From: Methylibium sp. NZG
Lineage (GTDB): Bacteria; Pseudomonadota; Gammaproteobacteria; Burkholderiales; Burkholderiaceae_C
Assembly: GCA_001263235.1 (NCBI GenBank)
Contig: LGRD01000010.1
Span: forward strand, 62,001 to 126,000
Direction: 5' to 3'
DNA length: 64,000 bases
Part shown: one piece after another, positions 19,464 through 31,553 of the stretch
How positions within the stretch are numbered: position 1 is the first letter of the stretch
Layout: each line of letters starts with the position of its first letter
Made by a program: the position numbers and the translations under genes
The notes under the pieces: generated by a model
What the model was told of the DNA's origin: nothing
Seen by the model: the letters and a program-made list of their open reading frames with translations, nothing else
The model's database searches: none

Positions 19464-21679
19464 ATGACCGTGCTCCTGGAGCAAGAGCTAAACAAGATCC
19501 GCACCGCCAGCCACGGCGACCCGTTCTCCGTCCTCGGCGTGCACGAGGATGCCCAGCAGCGCTTCTGGTTGCGCGCCTTCCTGCCCGGCGCCTCACAACT
19601 GACTGTGCTCGACGCGCGCACCGGCGCCTCGCTGGGGGTGCTCGATCCGCGCCACGCCGACGGCTTCTTCGAAGGGCTGTTGCCGGTCGCCACGCGCCCC
19701 GACTACCGCTTGCAGGTCGCCTGGGCCGACGGTAAAACGTCGCTCATCGACGACCCGTACCGCTTCCCGCCCGTGCTGGGCGAGATGGACGTGTGGCTGA
19801 TGGGCGAAGGCTCGCACCTGCGCCCCTACGAAGTGCTCGGCGCCACGCAGCGCGTGATGCAGGGCGTGGCGGGAACGAGCTTTGCGGTGTGGGCGCCGAA
19901 CGCGTCTCGCGTCAGCGTGGTCGGCGATTTCAACCACTGGGACGGCCGGCGCCACCCGATGCGGTTGCGCCGCGAGTGCGGCGTGTGGGAGATCTTCCTG
20001 CCCGGCGTGGGCGCTGGCGCGCGCTACAAGTACGAGGTGCGCTCGCGCGATGGCCACGTGCTGCCGCTGAAGGCCGACCCGTACGCATTGCAGGCCGAGT
20101 TGCGCCCCGCCACCGCGAGCGTGGTGGCGCGGCTGCCGTCGGTCGCGCCACCGTCTGACCAGCGCCAGGCCGCTAATGCGCTGGACGCGCCGATGAGCAT
20201 CTACGAGGTGCACCTCGGCTCGTGGCGCCGCAAGCCCGAAGAGGGCAACCGCCTGCTCAACTGGGACGAACTCGGCGACACGCTGGTGCCGTACGCCCGC
20301 GACATGGGCTTCACGCACCTGGAGTTGCTGCCCGTCAGCGAACACCCGTTCGACGGCTCGTGGGGCTACCAGCCGGTGAGCCTGTTTGCGCCGACGGCGC
20401 GCTTCGGTGTGCCGGAAGACGAAACCGCCGGCCGCGGCCTGGGCGCCGGCTTTCGCCGCTTCGTCGAACGCTGCCACGCCGAAGGGCTGGGCGTGCTGCT
20501 CGACTGGGTGCCGGCGCACTTTCCGTCCGACGCGCACGGCGTGGCCAACTTCGACGGCACGCACCTGTACGAGTACGCCGACCCGCGCGAAGGTTTTCAT
20601 CAAGACTGGAACACGCTGATCTACAACTTCGGCCGCACCGAGGTGTGCAACTTCCTCGTCGCCAATGCGCTGTTCTGGCTGGAGCGCTACAACGTCGACG
20701 GCTTGCGCGTCGATGCGGTCGCCTCGATGCTCTACCGCGACTACAGCCGCAAGGCTGGCGAGTGGGTGCCCAACGCGCACGGCGGGCGCGAGAACCTGGA
20801 GGCCATCGGCTTTCTGCGCCGCATGAACGAAGTCGTCGGCGTGGAGCGGCCGCAGGCGGTGACGCTGGCCGAGGAATCGACCGCGTTCCCCGCCGTCTCG
20901 CGCCCGACCTACGCGGGCGGGCTGGGCTTCCACTACAAGTGGAACATGGGCTGGATGCACGACACGCTGGCCTACATGGCGCGCGACCCGATCCACCGCA
21001 AGCACCACCACGGCGAGATGACGTTCGGGCTGGTGTACGCCTTCAACGAGAACTTCGTGCTGCCGATCTCGCATGACGAGGTGGTGCACGGCAAGGGCAG
21101 CCTGCTGAACAAGATGCCCGGCGACCGCTGGCAGAAGTTCGCCAACCTGCGCGCCTACCTCGGCTTCATGTTCGGCCACCCGGGCAAGAAGCTGCTGTTC
21201 ATGGGCTGCGAGTTTGCGCAGGAGCGCGAGTGGAACCACGACCACAGCCTGGACTGGCACCTGCTGGGCGACCCGCAACATGAAGGCGTTCAGCGCCTCG
21301 TGCACGACCTGAATCACCTGTACCGCGACACGCCCGCGCTGTACCAGCGCGACTTCGACGGCAACGGCTTCGAGTGGATTTCGCACGACGACGCCGAGCG
21401 CTCGGTGCTCAGCTTCATGCGCCGAGGCGGTGACGGCGGTGGTGGCGCCTCGCTGATCGTGGTGCTGTGCAACTTCACGCCGATCATTCAGCGCGCCTAC
21501 CGTGTCGGTGTGCCGCACGCGGGGGTGTACCGCGAGCGCATCAACACCGACTCGCAGCACTACGGTGGCAGCAACGTCGGCGCGCCGTTCGGCGAGATCA
21601 CCGCGCGCTCGTTCGGCTCGCACGGCAAACCCTGTTCGATCGAAGTGGACCTGCCGCCGCTGGCCACCGTATTCCTCGA

Positions 21680-21692
<13 letters not shown>
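19464..21692 (+). CDS. glgB: 1,4-alpha-glucan branching enzyme
   Basis: 742 residues (GH13), forming alpha-1,6 branches in glycogen. An N-terminal '[13 protein letters not shown]' module and a CBM48 ('[27 protein letters not shown]') precede the barrel. Catalytic blocks are '[19 protein letters not shown]' (nucleophile Asp), '[10 protein letters not shown]' (acid/base Glu) and '[14 protein letters not shown]' (third acid). The N1 module makes it the long type, as in E. coli. It starts 39 bp after glgP, and its last 13 bases overlap the glgX start. Confidence 0.95.
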
Positions 21693-23770
<2,078 letters not shown>

Positions 23771-23876
23771 CATTCGGCGCGCGGCCACAGGCCTCACGTG
23801 ATCTGACCCGCCCACGAGCGCGCCACCGCACCCGAGCCAACCGCTGCCGCGTCTCGAACCCAGAGGACCACCACCC

Positions 23877-25382
23877 ATGCGTTTCCCTCGCGCCAGCGGC
23901 GTGCTGCTGCACCCCACCTCGCTGCCCGGCCCGCACGGCTCGGGCGACTTCGGGCCGGGAGCCCACCACTTCATCGACTGGCTCGCAGGCGCGGGCCAGC
24001 GGCTGTGGCAGATCCTCCCGCTGGGCGGCATCGGCCCGGGCAACTCGCCCTACATGAGCACCTCGGCGTTTGCCGGCAACGTGCTGCTGATCGACCTGGA
24101 CGAATTGCGCGAACGCGGCTGGCTGCCAGCGGCCGACCTGACATTCGACGCGAGCGCCACCCAACCCTTCGACGAGCGGCGCATTCACTTCGCCCGCGTC
24201 GTGCCGTTTCGCATCGAGCGGCTGAACACCGCGGCGCGTGCCTTCGCACGCTCGGCCTCAAGCGACGAGCGCGCCGACTTCGACGCCTTCTGCGCGCGCC
24301 AGAAGAGCTGGCTCGACGATTACGCGCTGTTCATGACGCTGGCCAACCACTTCGGCTGGCGCGACTGGAGCGACTGGGACGAGCCGCTCGCCCACCGCGA
24401 CCCCGCCGCACTGGCCGCGGCCGCCGCAGCGAATGCCGACGGCGTGGCGTTCTGGAAGTTCTGCCAGTGGTGCTTCTTCCGCCAGTGGCTGCGCATCAAG
24501 GCCTACGCCAACCAGCGTGGCGTCGAGATCGTCGGAGACGCACCGATCTTCATCGCCTACCAGAGCGCCGAGGTGTGGGCCCGGCAAGACCTGTTCGACC
24601 TGGACGCGCGCGGCAAACCCAGCGTGGTGGCCGGCGTGCCGCCCGACTTCTTCAGCGAGACCGGGCAGCGCTGGGGCAACCCGCTGTACCGTTGGCGCAC
24701 GCACGCGAAGGAGGGCTACGCATGGTGGGTCGAGCGCATCCGCCGCACCTTCGAGCTGGTGGACATCGTGCGCATCGACCACTTTCGCGGCTTTGCCGGC
24801 TACTGGGAGATACCGGCCAGCGAGCCCACCGCCGTCAAGGGCCGCTGGATGCCGGGGCCGGGCGCACCGCTGTTCAAGGCGATCGCCAATGCGCTCGGGC
24901 CGGTGCCGATCATTGCCGAAGACCTCGGCGTGGTCACGCCCGACGTGGTGGCGCTGCGCAAGAAGTTCAGCCTGCCGGGCATGCGCATCCTGCAATTCGC
25001 GTTCGGCGGCGGCAGCGACAACGCCTTCCTGCCGCACAACCACGAGGTGGACACCGTCGTCTACACCGGCACGCACGACAACGACACCAGCGTTGGCTGG
25101 TGGGCCAGCGCCAAGCCCGAGGAGCGCCAGCACGCGAGCGACTACCTGAACACCGACGGCGCCGAGATCCATTGGGACCTGATCCGCGCCGCCTGCGCCA
25201 GCGTGGCCGACACCGCCGTGCACCCGATGCAGGACGTGCTGGGCCTGCCCACCGAGCAGCGCATGAACTTCCCTGGCAAGGGCGAGGGCTACTGGGAATG
25301 GCGCTTCAGCTGGGACCAGGTGCAGCCCGAGCACGCGCAGCGGTTGAAGGCGCTGTGCCAGTTGTATGGGCGAGCGACGTAG
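23877..25382 (+). CDS. malQ: 4-alpha-glucanotransferase (amylomaltase)
   Basis: 501 residues (GH77), a disproportionating enzyme that rebuilds longer glucans from the short chains released by GlgX. The start 'MRFPRASGVLLHPTSLPGPHGSGDFG' and the catalytic blocks 'IVRIDHFRGFAGYWEIPA' (Asp), 'IIAEDLGVVTPDV' (Glu) and 'YTGTHDNDTSVGWW' (Asp) are all present. It is the last gene of the rightward glycogen operon, 106 bp after glgX, and a strong hairpin terminator follows. Confidence 0.94.
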   Translation: MRFPRASGVLLHPTSLPGPHGSGDFGPGAHHFIDWLAGAGQRLWQILPLGGIGPGNSPYMSTSAFAGNVLLIDLDELRERGWLPAADLTFDASATQPFDERRIHFARVVPFRIERLNTAARAFARSASSDERADFDAFCARQKSWLDDYALFMTLANHFGWRDWSDWDEPLAHRDPAALAAAAAANADGVAFWKFCQWCFFRQWLRIKAYANQRGVEIVGDAPIFIAYQSAEVWARQDLFDLDARGKPSVVAGVPPDFFSETGQRWGNPLYRWRTHAKEGYAWWVERIRRTFELVDIVRIDHFRGFAGYWEIPASEPTAVKGRWMPGPGAPLFKAIANALGPVPIIAEDLGVVTPDVVALRKKFSLPGMRILQFAFGGGSDNAFLPHNHEVDTVVYTGTHDNDTSVGWWASAKPEERQHASDYLNTDGAEIHWDLIRAACASVADTAVHPMQDVLGLPTEQRMNFPGKGEGYWEWRFSWDQVQPEHAQRLKALCQLYGRAT

Positions 25383-25425
25383 CACGAAGGTTTCGCACAG
25401 GTGAGCGGCTCGCGCGCACAAAGAA

Positions 25426-25449
25426 AAAGGGCGCCTCGCGGCGCCCTTT
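25426..25449. terminator. bidirectional hairpin terminator between malQ and the LivJ-like gene
   Basis: AAAGGGCGCC (25426-25435), loop TCGC, GGCGCCCTTT (25440-25449): a perfect 10-bp stem with A-rich sequence before it and T-rich after it. It serves malQ on one strand and the convergent binding-protein gene on the other. Confidence 0.85.
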
Positions 25450-25485
25450 CTGTATCGACTAACCTGCGTCAGCCGACGCGTTCGA

Positions 25486-26628
25486 TCAGCGAACCACGGC
25501 GATCTGGTCGCGCTTGCCGCCCTTGTAGGTGAACAAGGTCAGCGCGCCGTTCTTCACGTCGCCCTTTTCGTCGAACGAGATGTTGCCCGTCACGCCCTTG
25601 AAGTTTTCGGTCTTGGCCAGCACCGGCAGGTACTTCGCCGGCTCGGCAGAACCGGCCTTGACCATCGCGGCGATCATGATGTTCATCGCATCGTAAACGT
25701 AAGGCGAGTAGACCTGCACGTCGACGTTGTACTTCGCCTTGAAGCGCTTGTAGAAGTCGTCCATGCCCGCCTTTTGCGCGCCTTCGACACCACCCGCTTC
25801 AGCGCACACCACCTGGCCGTCGGCCATCGCGCCGGCCGACAGCTTGGGCAGCTCGCCCGAGCAGATGCCGTCGCCGCCGACGAACTTGGCGTCGATGCCG
25901 AGTTGCTTCATCTGGCGGATCATCGGGCCGGCCACGGCGTCCATGCCGCCGAAGAAGATGACATCGGGCTTCTTGGCCTTGATGGCAGTTAGGATGGCGG
26001 TGAAGTCCGTTGCCTTGTCGGTGGTGAACTGGGTTTCGGCAATCGCGCCACCAGAGGCCTTCACGGCCTTGGTGAACTCTTCGGCGACGCCCTGGCCGTA
26101 GGCCGTGCGGTCGTCGATCACGGCGATCGACTTGCCTTTGAGTTCCTTCACGGCGTAGCGGCCGAGCGTGCCGCCCAGGTGCACGTCGTCAGCGACGACG
26201 CGGAAGGTGGTCTTGAAGCCCTGGCGGGTGAACTTGGGGTTCGTCGCCGACGGCGAGATTTGCGGAATGCCGGCGTCGCTGTAAATCTTGGAGGCCGGAA
26301 TCGACGTGCCCGAGTTCAGGTGACCGATCACGCCCATCACCTTGGCATCGACCAGCTTGTTGGCAACCGAGGTGCCCTGCTTCGGATCGCCAGCGTCGTC
26401 TTCGGCGAGCAGTTCGAACTTGACCTTCTTGCCACCGATCATGGTGCCCTTGGCGTTGGCTTCCTCGATGGCCATCTTGGCGCCCATCTCGTTGTCCTTG
26501 CCGAGGTGGGCGATGCCACCGCTGGTCGGGGCGACGTGGCCGATCTTGACGACCATGTCTTGCGCCGAGGCGGCGCCTGCGAACAGGACCGCGGCCGCAG
26601 CCACGAACACATTCAGTCTGACTTGCAT
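25486..26628 (-). CDS. branched-chain amino acid ABC transporter substrate-binding protein (LivJ/LivK family)
   Basis: 380 residues with a Sec signal peptide ending in 'AGAASAQD'. The mature part begins 'MVVKIGHVAPTSGGIAHLGKDNEMGAKMAIEEAN', the periplasmic type I binding-protein pattern of LivJ/LivK. 'SATNPKFTRQGFKTTFRVVADD' and 'IAVIDDRTAYGQGVAEEF' are further family blocks. It probably delivers branched-chain amino acids or a related ligand. No permease or ATPase genes lie beside it, so it may work with a transporter elsewhere. A CGGAG ribosome site precedes ATG 26628, and a hairpin lies in the leader. Confidence 0.92.
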   Translation of the reverse strand: MQVRLNVFVAAAAVLFAGAASAQDMVVKIGHVAPTSGGIAHLGKDNEMGAKMAIEEANAKGTMIGGKKVKFELLAEDDAGDPKQGTSVANKLVDAKVMGVIGHLNSGTSIPASKIYSDAGIPQISPSATNPKFTRQGFKTTFRVVADDVHLGGTLGRYAVKELKGKSIAVIDDRTAYGQGVAEEFTKAVKASGGAIAETQFTTDKATDFTAILTAIKAKKPDVIFFGGMDAVAGPMIRQMKQLGIDAKFVGGDGICSGELPKLSAGAMADGQVVCAEAGGVEGAQKAGMDDFYKRFKAKYNVDVQVYSPYVYDAMNIMIAAMVKAGSAEPAKYLPVLAKTENFKGVTGNISFDEKGDVKNGALTLFTYKGGKRDQIAVVR

Positions 26629-26660
26629 GCAATATCTCCGGTTAGGACTTCAAAGTTGGA

Positions 26661-26677
26661 GAGAGCCCCTGGCTCTC
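26661..26677 (-). promoter_or_regulatory. leader hairpin upstream of the LivJ-like gene
   Basis: GAGAGCC and GGCTCTC form a perfect 7-bp stem with a 3-nt loop, about 33 bp before the start codon. It could stabilise the mRNA or act as a protein or attenuation site. No run of T follows, so a terminator is unlikely. Confidence 0.35.
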
Positions 26678-26860
26678 AACGGGCGACACAATACCCCAAA
26701 ACAAACCGCATCTCCACCGGGAATCCACGGGTCGAACCGCCGATTCGTTGGTCGAATCGTCGGCGCGGCGCCGGGGTCACCGAAGAAGACGCGGCACGGT
26801 CGCTGAGCTCGCATCCAGGTTCGCTGGACGCTGGCCTCAGGTGGCAGCACAACGCGCGGG

Positions 26861-27325
26861 CTAGCGCCCCCGATGACGCGCCAGTTCCTGAGCGACCGCC
26901 CTGGCCACCATGTCTCGCAAGGTTGATGCCAGTTGCTGGCGCGTCTCGCGCATCACCGCCTCGGTCGCGCGGGTCAGTATCGGAGCAAGGGTTTCCCGCA
27001 GTCGGTACTCGAGCATCAGGTCGACCTGCCGCTGCAGGTCGTTCCAGACATGCTCGACGAGCGCTTCTTCGACCTTCTCCTCGGCGTGCTCGTCCACACG
27101 CTCAACCGGGGGCGAACCGGCGGCAGGCTCGGCGGGCATCGGCGAGGCGGCCAGGGGCTGCGGCAGCTGTGTCGGCGGCGGTGTTTCAGCGGGCGGCGAA
27201 GGCGCCGCGGCCACAGCGGACTCGGGTGGATCGATGGGAATGTCCACCAAGTCCGAGTCCGCCAGCTGCACCACTTCGGTGAGCACCGGCACGCGCTGTG
27301 GGGCGGTGGCGCGATCGGTACTCAA
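26861..27325 (-). CDS. hypothetical protein downstream of holC (DUF2486-like)
   Basis: About 154 residues if it starts at the TTG at 27325, which overlaps the holC stop (TTGA). It begins '(M)STDRATAPQRVPVLTEVVQL', resembling the 'RIPVLTEVV' start of a betaproteobacterial protein often found after holC. The middle is a proline/alanine-rich linker and the C-terminus is an amphipathic helical region ('ALVEHVWNDLQRQVDLMLEYRLRETLAPILTRATEAV'). The longer frame to 27526 runs antisense-free through holC and is not needed. The function is unknown; the overlap implies co-translation with the polymerase subunit. Confidence 0.65.
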   Translation of the reverse strand: MSTDRATAPQRVPVLTEVVQLADSDLVDIPIDPPESAVAAAPSPPAETPPPTQLPQPLAASPMPAEPAAGSPPVERVDEHAEEKVEEALVEHVWNDLQRQVDLMLEYRLRETLAPILTRATEAVMRETRQQLASTLRDMVARAVAQELARHRGR

Positions 27326-27753
27326 TCCGAAACCTCGTGCCGCTGAATTGCGTAGCCGCGCCCGGCATAGTGCTTCCAGCGGTCGCGGCCCGTCGACCGC
27401 TCCTGCTCGTCTGTTGCGACGATCTCGATCACACGCGCGAAGCTCTCGAACCCGATCGGCGGCTGCGAGCCCAGGTTCAGCAGCACTTCGTGGTGGCCGG
27501 CATCGGCGGTCGTCTCGACGAGCCACACTGGCGTGTCACGCAGGCGCGGCGTTACCGCCCCACCTGGCGGCACGCGCAGGTGCGGCAAAAATTCGATCGG
27601 GTCGAACGTCCACAACACGCGGTCGAGTTGCTCCAGCGTGGCGGGCGGCGCGGCCACCGTGACCCGCGCGCCCTTGCGCGTGGCCTTGCGCAGCAGGCGG
27701 CACGCGTACAGCAGCCGGTCCGGCACGTTGAAGTGAAAGCTGACCTCGGTCAT
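27322..27753 (-). CDS. holC: DNA polymerase III chi subunit
   Basis: 143 residues, standard for HolC, which links the clamp-loader complex to SSB. 'MTEVSFHFNVPDRLLYACRLLRKA' and 'LWTFDPIEFLPHLRV' are the conserved blocks. The position directly after pepA is the classic proteobacterial order. ATG 27753 is used; upstream extension would enter pepA. The stop overlaps the next gene. Confidence 0.93.
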   Translation of the reverse strand: MTEVSFHFNVPDRLLYACRLLRKATRKGARVTVAAPPATLEQLDRVLWTFDPIEFLPHLRVPPGGAVTPRLRDTPVWLVETTADAGHHEVLLNLGSQPPIGFESFARVIEIVATDEQERSTGRDRWKHYAGRGYAIQRHEVSD

Positions 27754-27782
27754 TCGTGCTGCCCGTGACCGCCCTGCGACGC

Positions 27783-29243
27783 CTACCCGGCGTGCGCCAG
27801 CACGAAGTGCGTCAGCAGCGCCACCGGCCGGCCGGTCGAGCCCTTGGCGGCGCCCGACTTCCACGCCGTGCCCGCGATGTCGAGGTGTGCCCACGGGTAC
27901 TTGGCAGTGAAGCGCTTCAGGAACATCGCGGCGGTGATGGCGCCGCCGGCCCGGCCACCGACGTTGCCCATGTCGGCGAAGTTGCTCTTCAGCGCCTCGT
28001 CGTATTCGTCGTCGAGCGGCATGCGCCAGCACGGGTCGAGCGCGGCCTCGCTGGCGGCGAGCATCTGGCCGGCGACCTTGTCGTCGGCGGTGAACAGGCC
28101 AGAGTGGTGGTGGCCGAGGGCGACAACGCACGCGCCGGTCAGCGTGGCGATGTCCACCACCACCGCGGGCTTGAAGCGCTCAGCGTACGTCAGCGCGTCG
28201 CACAAGATGAGCCGGCCCTCGGCATCGGTGTTCAGTATCTCGATGGTCTGGCCCGACAGGCTCGTCACCACGTCGCCCGGCTTGACGGCCCTGCTGCTGG
28301 GCATGTTCTCGCACGCCGGGATGATGCACACCAGGTTCAGCTTCGGCTTCAACTGGCACACCGCGTGCAACGTGCCGAGCACGCTGGCGGCGCCGCCCAT
28401 GTCGAACTTCATCTCGTCCATGTCGGCGGCAGACTTGATCGAGATGCCGCCGGTGTCGAAGGTGATTCCCTTGCCCACCAGCACCACCGGCGCCTGGCCC
28501 TTGGGCGCGCCGTCGTACTTGGCGACGATGAAGCGCAGCGGCTCGGCCGAACCCTGCGCGACTGCCAGGAACGAGCCCATGCCGAGCTTTTCGACCGCCT
28601 TGCGGTCGAGCACGTCGATCTTGAGGCCGAACTCCTTGCCGAGCTTCTTCGCCTGGTTGGCAAGGTAGGTGGGCGTGCAGTGGTTGCCCGGGCGGTTGGC
28701 GAACTCGCGCGCGAGCGTCACGCCGCCGGCGATGGCCTGCCCCCGCACCAGGCCCTCTTGCACCGCCTTGGCATCGGCTTTCGCGCAGACGAGCGTGAGC
28801 TTGGACATGCCCGGCGCAGCCGGCGCGCTCGGCTTGGTGTGGCGGTACAGATAAGTCGCCTCGGCCGCCGCGCAGACCAGCGCTTCGGCGTGCGCCGAGC
28901 CCAGTTCGCCAACGCCTGCCAGCGCCACCGCCACGTGTTTGGCGCCCAGTCCCTTGATTTGCCCCAAGCCTTGCGCCACCGCGGCCTTGAAGGCCTTGGC
29001 CGACGCGCCGCCGGCCACCACGAACACCAGCCGTGCTGCCCTCACGCCCGTCGGGCGATGCAGGTAGAGCGACTTGCCCTTCTTCAGCGCGAGGTCGCCG
29101 CCGGAGACGGCATCGGTCAGCGCGGCAGCAAGGCGGGCATCGAGTGCGGCGTCGACGGCGTCCCCCGTCACCACCAGCACCAGCGCGTCGCAGACCAGGT
29201 CGGCAAGGACGCCGGGCAAGGAGATTTGATGACGAAAGTCCAT
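27783..29243 (-). CDS. pepA: leucyl aminopeptidase (cytosol aminopeptidase)
   Basis: 486 residues, family M17, a two-metal exopeptidase. The metal and catalytic blocks are visible: 'VLVGKGITFDTGGISIKSAADMDEMKFDMGGAA' and the signature 'EILNTDAEGRLILCDALTY'. Some PepA proteins also bind DNA and act in site-specific recombination, but nothing here tests that. It is divergent from lptF with a 42-bp gap and upstream of holC by 29 bp. Confidence 0.96.
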   Translation of the reverse strand: MDFRHQISLPGVLADLVCDALVLVVTGDAVDAALDARLAAALTDAVSGGDLALKKGKSLYLHRPTGVRAARLVFVVAGGASAKAFKAAVAQGLGQIKGLGAKHVAVALAGVGELGSAHAEALVCAAAEATYLYRHTKPSAPAAPGMSKLTLVCAKADAKAVQEGLVRGQAIAGGVTLAREFANRPGNHCTPTYLANQAKKLGKEFGLKIDVLDRKAVEKLGMGSFLAVAQGSAEPLRFIVAKYDGAPKGQAPVVLVGKGITFDTGGISIKSAADMDEMKFDMGGAASVLGTLHAVCQLKPKLNLVCIIPACENMPSSRAVKPGDVVTSLSGQTIEILNTDAEGRLILCDALTYAERFKPAVVVDIATLTGACVVALGHHHSGLFTADDKVAGQMLAASEAALDPCWRMPLDDEYDEALKSNFADMGNVGGRAGGAITAAMFLKRFTAKYPWAHLDIAGTAWKSGAAKGSTGRPVALLTHFVLAHAG

Positions 29244-29285
29244 AATCGCAACGCCCTGAACGAGCGCACCTGAAACAAGCCGGCG

Positions 29286-30398
29286 ATGTTATTCGATTCC
29301 ACTTTGCGCAGAGACCTGTCGCGCAGCTTCGGTGCCACGCTGGTCGTGATCCTGACGATCGTGCTGACGATCATGCTGATCCGCACGCTCGGCCAGGCCG
29401 CGCTCGGGCGCGTGGCGCCGCAAGACGTGGTGCTGCTGCTGGGCTACATCGCGCTCGGCCAGTTGCCGACGATGCTGGCGCTGTCGCTCTTCATCGCGGT
29501 GGTCGCCACACTCGGGCGCATGTACCGCGACAGCGAGATGGCGATCTGGTTCACCAGCGGCATCGGCATCGGCCGCTTCGTGCGGCCGGTGCTGCGCATG
29601 AGCTGGCCGGTGCTGCTGGTGGTGGCGCTGCTGGCGCTGTTCGTGTGGCCGTGGGCGAACAAGCACAGCGCCGAGTTGAAAGAGCGCTTCGAGCGGCGCT
29701 CCGACCTGTCGCGCGTGGCGCCGGGCCAGTTCCAGACTTCGAGCGACGGGCGGCGCGTGTTCTTCATCGAGCGCGATACCGAAGACAGCCGCATCGGCCG
29801 CAACGTGTTCATTCTGTCGGTGCTGGGCGACACCGAGGCCGTCACCACCGCGCGCAGCGGGCGCACCGAGATGTTCGGCGACGACCGCTTTCTCGTGCTC
29901 GCGCGCGGCCAGCGCAACGAGCAGGAGCTGGGCACCGGCGCCAAGACGCTGTCGCGCTTCGAGACCTTTCGCGCGCTGGCCGGCGAGCGGCTGCTCAGCA
30001 GCGCCAGCGACCTGCCACCCAAGGCACGCCGCACGATCGAGCTGCTGCGCCAGCCGACCGCGCGCCACCAGGGCGAACTGGCGTGGCGGCTGGGCCTGGT
30101 GCTGGGCTGCGCGAACCTGCTGCTGCTGGGGATCGGCCTGTCGGCCTCGAACCCGCGCCGCGCGAGCAACTGGAACCTGCTCTTTGCGCTGCTGACCTTC
30201 GTTGTCTACTACAACCTCATCACCTTGTCGCAGGCGTGGGTGGCCAACGGCAAGCTCGGCATGGGCGCGGCGCTGGTGCTGGTGCACGGCGGCGCCTTCT
30301 TGGTGGCGATGGCGGTGCTGTGGTGGCGCGAGACGGCCAACATCCAGCGACTGGCGTGGTGGCGAGCGCGTGCCAGCCGCGGGTTGAAGCCCGCATGA
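29286..30398 (+). CDS. lptF: LPS export ABC transporter permease LptF
   Basis: 370 residues. The N-terminus 'MLFDSTLRRDLSRSFGATLVVILTIVLTIMLIRTLGQA' is a cytoplasmic tail plus first membrane helix, as in YjgP/LptF. There are three N-terminal helices, a large periplasmic beta-jellyroll-like region (residues ~120-270), then three C-terminal helices. With LptG and the LptB ATPase (not here) it extracts LPS from the inner membrane. Its TGA overlaps the lptG ATG (ATGA). Confidence 0.93.
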   Translation: MLFDSTLRRDLSRSFGATLVVILTIVLTIMLIRTLGQAALGRVAPQDVVLLLGYIALGQLPTMLALSLFIAVVATLGRMYRDSEMAIWFTSGIGIGRFVRPVLRMSWPVLLVVALLALFVWPWANKHSAELKERFERRSDLSRVAPGQFQTSSDGRRVFFIERDTEDSRIGRNVFILSVLGDTEAVTTARSGRTEMFGDDRFLVLARGQRNEQELGTGAKTLSRFETFRALAGERLLSSASDLPPKARRTIELLRQPTARHQGELAWRLGLVLGCANLLLLGIGLSASNPRRASNWNLLFALLTFVVYYNLITLSQAWVANGKLGMGAALVLVHGGAFLVAMAVLWWRETANIQRLAWWRARASRGLKPA

Positions 30399-31543
30399 GG
30401 ACCGTCCGGCGCCTGTTCTACAAGGACATCGTGTCCTCGGTGGTGTTCGTCTCGCTCGCGTTCCTGTCGTTGTTCTACTTCATCGACTTCGTCGACGAGT
30501 TGACCGACGTGGGCACGCGCGGCTACACCGCGCTGCATGCCGCCGCCTACTCGTTGCTGCTGTTGCCAGGGCATCTGTACGAGCTGATGCCGATCGCGGT
30601 GCTGATCGGCACGATCTACGCGCTGGCGCGGCTGGCGCAATCGTCGGAGTACACGATCCTGCGCACCGGTGGCCTCGGCCCGGCCCGCGCCCTGCTGCTG
30701 CTGGCCAGCCTGGGGCTGGCGTTCGGCGTGTTTACGTTCGTCGTGGGCGACTACGTCGCGCCGCTGAGCGAGCGCTACGCCACCGACGTGCAAGCACGCT
30801 TCAAGGGCGGCATTCGCGTCGGCCGCACCGGCGCGTGGCTGAAGGACCACGCCACCACGCCGGCCGGTGAGCGCAGCTACTCGATCAACGTCGGTTCGGC
30901 GTCGGCCGACTCGGTGCTCAACGACATCCGCATCTTCGAGTTCAACGCCGACGGCCGCTTGGTGCAGCGCATCGCGGCGGCCAGCGCCGTGGTGCAGGGC
31001 AACGCCGTCTGGTCGCTCCGCGACGTGGCCGTGACGCACTGGGACACCGACCTCACCCCCGCCAGCCTTGGCAGCTCAGGCAACCCCGGCCCCGCCAGCG
31101 CGGTGCGCGCCGGCGAGACGCGGTACGCCGAACTGAACTGGCCCAGCAGCCTGTCGGCCGGCGTGGTGGCCGCCGCGGTGCTGCCGGTGAGCAACATGTC
31201 GACGTTCGAGTTGTTCCGCTACATCGTTCACCTGGCCGACAACGAGCAAGCCGCACAACGCTACGAGATCCAGTTCTGGAAACGCGCGCTGTACCCGTTC
31301 GCCTGCCTCGTGATGGTCGGCCTGGCGCTGCCGTTTGCCTACATGCATGCGCGCGCCGGCAGCGTGAGCTTGAAGGTGTTCGGCGGGATCATGCTGGGCA
31401 TCAGCTTCGTGTTGCTGAACAACGTCGCCGGCCACCTGGGCCTGCTGCGCGACTGGACACCGTGGATGGTGGCGGCCGCGCCGAGTGCGCTCTACCTGCT
31501 GCTCTCGCTGGCTGCGTTCAGCTGGCTGGTGCGTTACCGCTGA
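30395..31543 (+). CDS. lptG: LPS export ABC transporter permease LptG
   Basis: 382 residues from ATG 30395, overlapping the lptF stop by 4 bp. 'MRTVRRLFYKDIVSSVVFVSLAFLSLFYFIDFVDEL' is the LptG-type start, followed by the coupling region 'SSEYTILRTGGLGPARALLLL', which contacts LptB, and the periplasmic domain. The last three helices lie around residues 285-380. It is the partner of LptF in the heteromeric permease. Confidence 0.93.
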   Translation: MRTVRRLFYKDIVSSVVFVSLAFLSLFYFIDFVDELTDVGTRGYTALHAAAYSLLLLPGHLYELMPIAVLIGTIYALARLAQSSEYTILRTGGLGPARALLLLASLGLAFGVFTFVVGDYVAPLSERYATDVQARFKGGIRVGRTGAWLKDHATTPAGERSYSINVGSASADSVLNDIRIFEFNADGRLVQRIAAASAVVQGNAVWSLRDVAVTHWDTDLTPASLGSSGNPGPASAVRAGETRYAELNWPSSLSAGVVAAAVLPVSNMSTFELFRYIVHLADNEQAAQRYEIQFWKRALYPFACLVMVGLALPFAYMHARAGSVSLKVFGGIMLGISFVLLNNVAGHLGLLRDWTPWMVAAAPSALYLLLSLAAFSWLVRYR

Positions 31544-31553
31544 GGTGTCATCG